64,000 bases of DNA from Flavobacterium nackdongense (GTDB taxonomy: Bacteria > Bacteroidota > Bacteroidia > Flavobacteriales > Flavobacteriaceae): the NCBI RefSeq assembly GCF_004355225.1, contig NZ_CP037933.1, forward strand, positions 2,728,001 to 2,792,000, read 5' to 3'. Under the pieces are notes generated by a model. The model saw only the letters and a list, made by a program, of their open reading frames with translations, was not told the DNA's origin and did no database searches. The translations under genes were made by a program, and so were the position numbers. Shown one piece after another: positions 58,495 through 64,000 of this stretch. How positions within the stretch are numbered: position 1 is the first letter of the stretch; every line of letters begins with the position of its first letter.

Positions 58495-59694
58495 TTAAAT
58501 CCGCATCATAAGTTCCATACACATCCGCCCATTATGATAGGGGCATTTCCAGAAACCCGCTTTGTCTTGTGTTGGGTGAACACTCCCATCTGGCATTCTG
58601 CTCCAATGCCATTCTCCATTTTCACAATCAACCAGATTGGCTTTTATATATTCCCAAGTTGAAAAAACAACTTGCAGGTATTTTTGATTGCCACTTAATT
58701 GATACGCATCGAAAGCGCCTACCATAGTTTCTGCTTGCACCCACCAATGGCTTTCGGTATCGGTATGCTGCATCTCGGCATCGAATTCATAAGCCAAACT
58801 TCCGTCAGATTGATAACCCTCAAGAGCAGCATCTACAATGGGCAGTACTTTAGCACGTACTTTTTCAAGTAATTGTTTATTATCGATTTCAATAGCTGCC
58901 TCGTGGATAAGCCAAGCCGCTTCAATATCGTGTCCGTAACTGAATGAATTGCCTTTGCGATTCCATTTTTCATCGAAAAACAATCCAAGATGATGATTAT
59001 CAGAATTCAGTATTTTCTCGATAAAAATATGAATCAGATTCTCAATTTTTGCTTTCAATTCAGGCGATTTCCATACGCGGTATAAATTGGTATAAGGTTC
59101 CAAAATATGCAAATGCGTGTTCATCGTTTTTTTTTCGTTGGCATCTTTTTCGCTCAATCTCATGTCTTCCATTTCATTCCATTCGCGTTTAAATGCTTCA
59201 AAATACCCATTATCTAAAGTATCGAAACTGTATTTTTCAATCAGCTCAAATAATTTAATAGCTTCTTCCAATGCCGATGAATCTTGAGTTGCTCTATAAT
59301 ATTCACTCAAACCATAAATAGCAAAGCCCAAATTATACATCTGTTTTTTGGTATCGGTGGGAATCCCGGCTGCATTTAATTGCCAGTAAACCCCACCGTA
59401 GGTTTGGTCAATAAATTTTGTAATAAGATACTCCTTGGCTCGGTCTGCTATTTCTTTGTATTCAGGCTTACTTGTAAGCCTATATGCAGCCGAAAATGTC
59501 CATAGAATCCGACTATTGAGAATACCCCCTTTTGGAGCATTACGTACCACTTTATTTTCGGCAGTTACTTGTCCATAAAACCCTCCATTTACATCATCAG
59601 GCATCCTATTCATCCAAAAGGGAAGAATATTGGTAATTAATTCATTTTCAACTTCGGCTTTAAGTTGCTGTAAATTAGTTGTCATTATTTGCAA
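58495..59694 (-). CDS. AGE-family epimerase (cellobiose/mannobiose 2-epimerase)
   Basis: 399 residues (396 from the alternative ATG at 59685). An (alpha/alpha)6 barrel epimerase that converts the reducing glucose or mannose of beta-1,4-disaccharides. Catalytic and binding residues are visible: NTHLHILE (His194, His196), SYGHDIEAAWLI (His255), SHWWVQAE and FWKCPYHNGR (His387). Beside GH130 and GH26 genes the natural substrate is most likely beta-1,4-mannobiose, epimerised to mannosyl-glucose. The start overlaps the stop of the transporter gene by 11-20 bases, so they are coupled. Confidence 0.92.
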   Translation of the reverse strand: MQIMTTNLQQLKAEVENELITNILPFWMNRMPDDVNGGFYGQVTAENKVVRNAPKGGILNSRILWTFSAAYRLTSKPEYKEIADRAKEYLITKFIDQTYGGVYWQLNAAGIPTDTKKQMYNLGFAIYGLSEYYRATQDSSALEEAIKLFELIEKYSFDTLDNGYFEAFKREWNEMEDMRLSEKDANEKKTMNTHLHILEPYTNLYRVWKSPELKAKIENLIHIFIEKILNSDNHHLGLFFDEKWNRKGNSFSYGHDIEAAWLIHEAAIEIDNKQLLEKVRAKVLPIVDAALEGYQSDGSLAYEFDAEMQHTDTESHWWVQAETMVGAFDAYQLSGNQKYLQVVFSTWEYIKANLVDCENGEWHWSRMPDGSVHPTQDKAGFWKCPYHNGRMCMELMMRI

Positions 59695-61096
59695 TTGATT
59701 CGTTTGAACTATTTGAGATTCTTTTTTGTTCGAGTTCGGCCGTAATGCTTTTCATTCGCTTTTCACTCAGTGGGTAAAAAGAAATAAATACTACCGACAA
59801 TACTGTACCTATTGCTGGTAAAAAACTCAGCATCATACGGATACCCGTTTGTGCTTCGACGGTTTGGACTACATTGGCCTTAAATCCATAGTACCCCAAC
59901 AACCAACCTGTTAAAGCTCCACCTATTGTCCAACCAAATTTCTGAGACATCGAGGAGGAAGAGAAAATCAATCCAGTAGCGCGGTTTCCAGTTGTAAGCT
60001 CTGAATAATCGGCACAATCGGCATACATCGACCATAAAATAGGGAAGATACTACCTGCACATACACTTATTAAGAATTGAAAAACATAAATACTTGTCAA
60101 ATTGGTTCTTCCAAACCAGAAAAAAAGGATACTCAAAATAGTCGCCAAAACCATCGCGCCCAAATAGGTGTTTTTTTTCCCAATTCGATTGGATACAGGA
60201 GCTGCCAAAACAACGCCCACAATATTTGCAGCTTGACCCAAAACCAAATACAAGGAAGTAAGTGTAATGGTGGTTCCCAAAGCGCCAATTTTAAAGGCAT
60301 CTACATCCTGAATAAAGTATTTGAAATAATAGACCGTCGCACCATCTCGAATGGAGTTGAAAATAAGCGCCGAAATACCCGCCCCCAATAAAATCCACCA
60401 AGGTCTGTTTTTTAATAAGTCTTTCAAATCGGTTTTAAGGGGTGTTTTTTCTTCTTTTATTGGCTGAACCCTTTCTGTTGTCCATAAGAAACTAAGCAGA
60501 AAAAGTGTAACACAAATCACCGCAATAACAGCAACAGCCAATTGCCAGCCTAATTGTAAATCGGGCTCTGCTTTATTTCCTATTTTGCTAAAAATTTCTA
60601 CTAAGGGTTCAATCAGCAATAAGGCAACAAAACTGCCTATGTAGGCAAAAGCCATCCGATAAGTTGACAGTATATTTCGCTCCGAAGGTTTTGCCGACAT
60701 TACACCCAATAGAGAGGCGTAAGGAACATTGATCATAGAATAAATCATCATCATCAATGAATACATAATGTAGGCATAAACCACTTTTCCCGTATAATCT
60801 AGGTCCGGAGTGGTAAATGTAAGTACTCCAATAAGTCCAAAAGGAACAGCAGTGAATAATAAGTAGGGTCTAAATTTCCCCCATTTGGTTTGTGTTCGGT
60901 CTGCTATTATCCCTACAATCGGGTCGAAAAGCGAATCCCATATTCTGGTAATAAGAAACATAGTTCCCACAACAGCAGCCGGAAGTCCGTAAACATCCGT
61001 ATAAAAAATAAGTAAATACATGCCAAATAGTTTCCAAAACATAGACGAAGCCATATCTCCGAATCCATACCCAATTTTCTCTTTTAATTGTATCAT
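59675..61096 (-). CDS. GPH-family glycoside:cation symporter (MFS)
   Basis: 473 residues with twelve membrane helices. GPH signature segments: KIGYGFGDMASSMFWKLFGMYLLIFYTDVYGL, RIWDSLFDPIVGIIADRTQTKWGKFRPYLL, and SMYADCADYSELTTGNRATGLIFSSSSMSQKFGWTIGGALTGW. It imports oligosaccharides with sodium or protons across the inner membrane. Between GH130 and the epimerase it is the expected mannobiose importer. Confidence 0.93.
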   Translation of the reverse strand: MIQLKEKIGYGFGDMASSMFWKLFGMYLLIFYTDVYGLPAAVVGTMFLITRIWDSLFDPIVGIIADRTQTKWGKFRPYLLFTAVPFGLIGVLTFTTPDLDYTGKVVYAYIMYSLMMMIYSMINVPYASLLGVMSAKPSERNILSTYRMAFAYIGSFVALLLIEPLVEIFSKIGNKAEPDLQLGWQLAVAVIAVICVTLFLLSFLWTTERVQPIKEEKTPLKTDLKDLLKNRPWWILLGAGISALIFNSIRDGATVYYFKYFIQDVDAFKIGALGTTITLTSLYLVLGQAANIVGVVLAAPVSNRIGKKNTYLGAMVLATILSILFFWFGRTNLTSIYVFQFLISVCAGSIFPILWSMYADCADYSELTTGNRATGLIFSSSSMSQKFGWTIGGALTGWLLGYYGFKANVVQTVEAQTGIRMMLSFLPAIGTVLSVVFISFYPLSEKRMKSITAELEQKRISNSSNESIANNDN

Positions 61097-61121
61097 TTTC
61101 TGTGATTTAAGGTTTTAAAAT

Positions 61122-62288
61122 TCAAATGACATTGTTACTTGTAATGAGGTTTTTGATGGCTTGAACAGAGGTATAACTACGAAATCCATCGGCTGGTGTA
61201 TTTTGTACATAATCAAGTAGAATATCAATAGTAGAAGTTGCGACATGCAAGCGTGTATCCGACGATGCATAATAAATAAAAACTTTGCCATCTTCATCGG
61301 CAATCCAGCCATTACTAAATAGCACATTGGACACATCGCCAACTCGCTCTTCATTTTGAGGAGCCATAAAAAACCCAGCGGGTTCAGCAATTAGTTTTGA
61401 AGGATCTTTCAAATCAGTCAGGTAGAGGTATAAAACATAACGAAGTCCAGCTGCACAGTTTCGAACTCCGTGAGCTAAATGTAACCATCCCTTGGCGGTT
61501 TTTATTGGATGTGGTCCTTCACCATTTTTCAATTCTTTGATGGTATGATAATAGCGATGGTTGATAATTATTTCTTCTTCGACTGCGGCACAAGTCATAT
61601 CATTTGTTAAAGCCCAACCAATTCCACCTCCGCTACCTGTATCGATAAATCCATCTTGTGGGCGGGTATAAAGCGCATATTTACCATCGACAAATTCAGG
61701 ATGAAGGACAACATTGCGCTGTTGACTTTTTGTTTTAAGGTCGGGTAAGCGTTCCCAATTTTTCAAATCTTTGGTACGAACGATACCTGCTGTTGCTACT
61801 GCAGAAGATAAATCGCCAGCTGGAGCTGCAGGGTCTTTGCGTTCGCTACAGAATATGCCGTAAATCCAGCCATCTTCGTGTGCCGTGAGACGCATATCAT
61901 ACACATTGGTGTCGGGGTCTTCGGTTTCTGGTAAAGTTATTGGCTCGTCCCAAAAACGAAAATTATCAATACCGGTTTCGCTTTCCGCAATGGCAAAATA
62001 GGATTTCCTGTCATTGCCTTCGACGCGTACTACGACCAAGTATTTATCTTGCCATTTCATCGCGCCAGCGTTTAATGTAGCATTAACGCCTATTCTTTCG
62101 AGTAAATACGGATTGGTTTCTGGATTAAAATCGTATCGCCAATTCAGCGGAATATGTTCTGGAGTTATAATTGGATTCGAATACCGCTCATATACACCAT
62201 TTCCGTCCGTTGATGCAGTATTTATTTTTTGGATTAAGGATTCGTGTTTTGCCGAAAGTAAATTCTTTTTTTGATCAAATGTTTTCAT
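61122..62288 (-). CDS. GH130 4-O-beta-D-mannosyl-D-glucose phosphorylase
   Basis: 388 residues, GH130 subfamily 1 by wording and length. Phosphorolysis of mannosyl-1,4-glucose to alpha-mannose-1-phosphate and glucose in the cytoplasm. [54 protein letters not shown] (catalytic Asp131), [23 protein letters not shown] (phosphate-binding Arg) and [21 protein letters not shown] are present. It acts on the product of the adjacent epimerase. Lies 16 bases after the GH26 gene and 25 before the transporter. Confidence 0.93.
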   Translation of the reverse strand: MKTFDQKKNLLSAKHESLIQKINTASTDGNGVYERYSNPIITPEHIPLNWRYDFNPETNPYLLERIGVNATLNAGAMKWQDKYLVVVRVEGNDRKSYFAIAESETGIDNFRFWDEPITLPETEDPDTNVYDMRLTAHEDGWIYGIFCSERKDPAAPAGDLSSAVATAGIVRTKDLKNWERLPDLKTKSQQRNVVLHPEFVDGKYALYTRPQDGFIDTGSGGGIGWALTNDMTCAAVEEEIIINHRYYHTIKELKNGEGPHPIKTAKGWLHLAHGVRNCAAGLRYVLYLYLTDLKDPSKLIAEPAGFFMAPQNEERVGDVSNVLFSNGWIADEDGKVFIYYASSDTRLHVATSTIDILLDYVQNTPADGFRSYTSVQAIKNLITSNNVI

Positions 62289-62304
62289 TGTAATAGGGTA
62301 TGTT

Positions 62305-63456
62305 TTATTGGTTTTTATATAATTCTAATTTTGCCGCTTCTTGGCTCAACAGTATGTGTTTGTCTTTGGTAAAACGGATAAAGTCACTAGCTTCAGGATG
62401 ATTGGGATAGGGTATGTAATAATGTTTTTTAATATTAAAAGCATTGCGCCACAACAAAACATAACTTAAATTGTAATCTTTAATCAGGGGAAGCAAAATC
62501 TCGGTGAAGTAGTTTTTTACTTGAATTCCTTCTTGTCCTGTTTCGGCTAAAATGGCTATCTTTTGGTTGTCCGAAGCGTATTTGGTAATCACCTTCAATC
62601 CCGTTGTCACCGTTTCTTTATACCAGACCACTTTTGCCGTTGAATCCGGACAATAGGTGTCAAAACCGACGATATCTACCCATTCTTTCCCCGGAAAACG
62701 GCTTAAAAATTGTGCTTCGCTAGTAATTTCGGCTGGAGAAAAGGCATAAATCAGGTTGTGTACTTGCTTAACATCACGCAAATATCCAACAGTCATTTGA
62801 TATAAAGCAATGTATTCATCAGGTGTACATTGTTTGGCTCCCCACCAAAACCATGCTCCGGTATGTTCGTGAAACATTCGAAAAATAACTGGGATAGGCT
62901 CGCCATTCTTGTCCTTTAGATCTTGAAAAAAATCAGCTACTTTATCGAGGTATTTCAGAAAACGTTCGTGATTTGAGCCGCCCTTGAGTATGCTCCTGAC
63001 CACTGAATCTTGTTTGCAATCCCAAGCCGATTTTCCCGTTACAATATTGTTGGCGTGCCAACTGATGGTATTGATGCTACCCCGTTCGTGTACCTGACGA
63101 ATTAAATTTTTCATGTTGCTGAAATACACTGAATCAATATTGCGTTGTGCACCCAACTCGACATCGGCTAACTCCCAGCCTACTACAGCGGGATAGTCGC
63201 CTGCTGTTTCTTTCACATCCGAACGACCGGGAAGGTTGTACCACTCCCGCCCATAGGCAGCATCGTCTTGATGCCCCAGCATTATCCCTTTTTTGGATGC
63301 GCTAAACATATTGCTGAACACTGCTTTTGTAGCTTTTGTAGCCTTTTGATCGACCATAGTTAATGGCTGTTCTGCCGATTTTTGGGCAACTAAGAAATTA
63401 ATACTTAACAAAAAACTAAAAGTGATTTGAAGGATTTGTTTTTTAAAATAGTTCAT
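62305..63456 (-). CDS. GH26 beta-mannanase, exported
   Basis: 383 residues. Signal peptide ending FLVAQ. GH26 retaining endo-beta-mannanase: acid/base Glu197 in [16 protein letters not shown] and nucleophile Glu305 in [21 protein letters not shown] and NTISWHANN line the cleft. No lipobox, so probably periplasmic or secreted. Second of two tandem GH26 genes, 19 bases after the first; the two differ clearly in sequence, suggesting division of labour (endo versus mannobiose-releasing). Confidence 0.93.
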   Translation of the reverse strand: MNYFKKQILQITFSFLLSINFLVAQKSAEQPLTMVDQKATKATKAVFSNMFSASKKGIMLGHQDDAAYGREWYNLPGRSDVKETAGDYPAVVGWELADVELGAQRNIDSVYFSNMKNLIRQVHERGSINTISWHANNIVTGKSAWDCKQDSVVRSILKGGSNHERFLKYLDKVADFFQDLKDKNGEPIPVIFRMFHEHTGAWFWWGAKQCTPDEYIALYQMTVGYLRDVKQVHNLIYAFSPAEITSEAQFLSRFPGKEWVDIVGFDTYCPDSTAKVVWYKETVTTGLKVITKYASDNQKIAILAETGQEGIQVKNYFTEILLPLIKDYNLSYVLLWRNAFNIKKHYYIPYPNHPEASDFIRFTKDKHILLSQEAAKLELYKNQ

Positions 63457-63475
63457 CGTACTTGATTATGAATTT

Positions 63476-64000
63476 TTATTTGAGTGATGGCATTTTGTCG
63501 CGTGTTATCACATAATCGTAGCTGAAATATTTGTTCCACCAAGTGGCGCCATTGTATTTGTCGGCTCTGGTAAAATCGGCGTTCCAAGGCATAAACCAGG
63601 ACCACATATCGCCGTACTCTTTCATTAATGCAGGATCAGGCACAGAACCGCACTCACTGAGCGCAATTATTTTTTTACCGTTTGAAAACTCACGCACTTT
63701 ATTGAAAGCAACATATTGTGATGAATGTTGATTTTCTCCTGCGTAAATATCCATACCAATCACATCGACATAATTATCACCAGGATACCAACTTGACGCA
63801 CTGACATCGGCATCGGAAGTCCAAACCCAAATCAAATTATTTATTTTATGGTAGTTTACCAGTCTATCGAACATCGTTATCCATAATTCTTTGCAGGGAT
63901 TGGCCCCTTTGGCCCCCCACCAAAACCATCTTCCTGAAGCTTCGTGCAACGGGCGCCATAATACAGGAATATTTGCAGCTTGAAATTGTTTCAAATACAC
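63476..64000 (-). CDS. GH26 beta-mannanase, 5' part beyond the window
   Basis: C-terminal 174 residues of a GH26 enzyme; the frame runs past the right edge, and the first visible codon (GTG) is internal. Acid/base Glu in WRPLHEASGRWFWWGAKG, IGMDIYAG, nucleophile Glu in IIALSECGSVP, and a C-terminal W-rich end (ATWWNKYFSYDYVITRDKMPSL). First visible gene of the mannan operon; upstream members such as SusC/SusD or a regulator may lie outside. Confidence 0.92.
   Translation of the reverse strand: MYLKQFQAANIPVLWRPLHEASGRWFWWGAKGANPCKELWITMFDRLVNYHKINNLIWVWTSDADVSASSWYPGDNYVDVIGMDIYAGENQHSSQYVAFNKVREFSNGKKIIALSECGSVPDPALMKEYGDMWSWFMPWNADFTRADKYNGATWWNKYFSYDYVITRDKMPSLK

Noticed and set aside
1..64000. 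CRISPR arrays, tRNA or rRNA genes
   Set aside because: No regularly spaced identical repeats and no cloverleaf or rRNA sequence recognised on either strand by reading.

Overview
The window looks like a chromosome segment of a Flavobacteriaceae member (Bacteroidota), most probably Flavobacterium or a close relative. The evidence is a low-GC genome and the gene content: PorZ of the type IX secretion system, an Oar-type TonB receptor, an IPExxxVDY-family protein, a fused MurF-alanine racemase and a T9SS C-terminal domain. Many starts are preceded by the Bacteroidota promoter element TAnnTTTG rather than by a Shine-Dalgarno site. No rRNA, tRNA, CRISPR array or intact insertion sequence was seen.

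Layout. 1-8.5 kb: 3' part of uvrC, a surface patatin (type Vd-like), a putative ~112-nt structured small RNA with its own promoter and terminator, a DUF3108 protein, an M23 lipoprotein, a higBA toxin-antitoxin pair and pgi. 8.8-16.2 kb: Oar-like TonB receptor plus fasciclin lipoprotein, a 4-TM protein, an RlpA-like protein, a CYTH protein and dinB. 16.3-24.2 kb: mostly leftward core genes (BI-1 protein, pyk, IPExxxVDY, rnc, fabF, acpP), then purN-rnhA and a DUF4143 ATPase. 24.5-33.2 kb: pfkB kinase, a long PurF homologue, the yicC-hypothetical-gmk-nadD operon, an ArsC-like/EamA pair, a DinB-fold protein and an outer-membrane protein. 33.5-45.7 kb: gdhA, then a tightly coupled porZ-FAD oxidoreductase-GT-C-recO run, then ileS-dksA-lspA. 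45.8-54.8 kb: sodA, hopJ-rsmI-acidic protein, tdk, DUF2625, a RelE/ParE-type module, murF-alr, mscL and asd. 54.9-58.1 kb: a small Cys/His-rich membrane-anchored protein with a TonB receptor (probable metal uptake) and a small barrel. 58.5-64 kb: a leftward beta-mannan operon running off the right edge.

How the genes work together. The right-end operon is a recognisable mannan pathway: two GH26 mannanases release mannobiose, a GPH-family symporter imports it, the AGE-family epimerase converts it to mannosyl-glucose, and GH130 phosphorylase yields mannose-1-phosphate and glucose. acpP/fabF serve fatty-acid synthesis, and murF-alr, rlpA and M23 serve the cell wall. porZ sits at the cell surface with two genes of sugar/glycan type lodged between it and recO.

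Most notable observations: the putative small RNA at 3695-3807; an IleRS whose HIGH signature reads GIHH (an inverted HxGH associated with strong mupirocin resistance); the porZ-recO glycan insertion; the Cys/His-rich plus TonB metal-uptake pair; several long intergenic palindromes; a LacI-type palindrome in the gdhA leader; and a probable IS end plus a decayed reading frame beside the mannan operon. Promoters, terminators and operators are motif readings by eye. No computation or database search was run.
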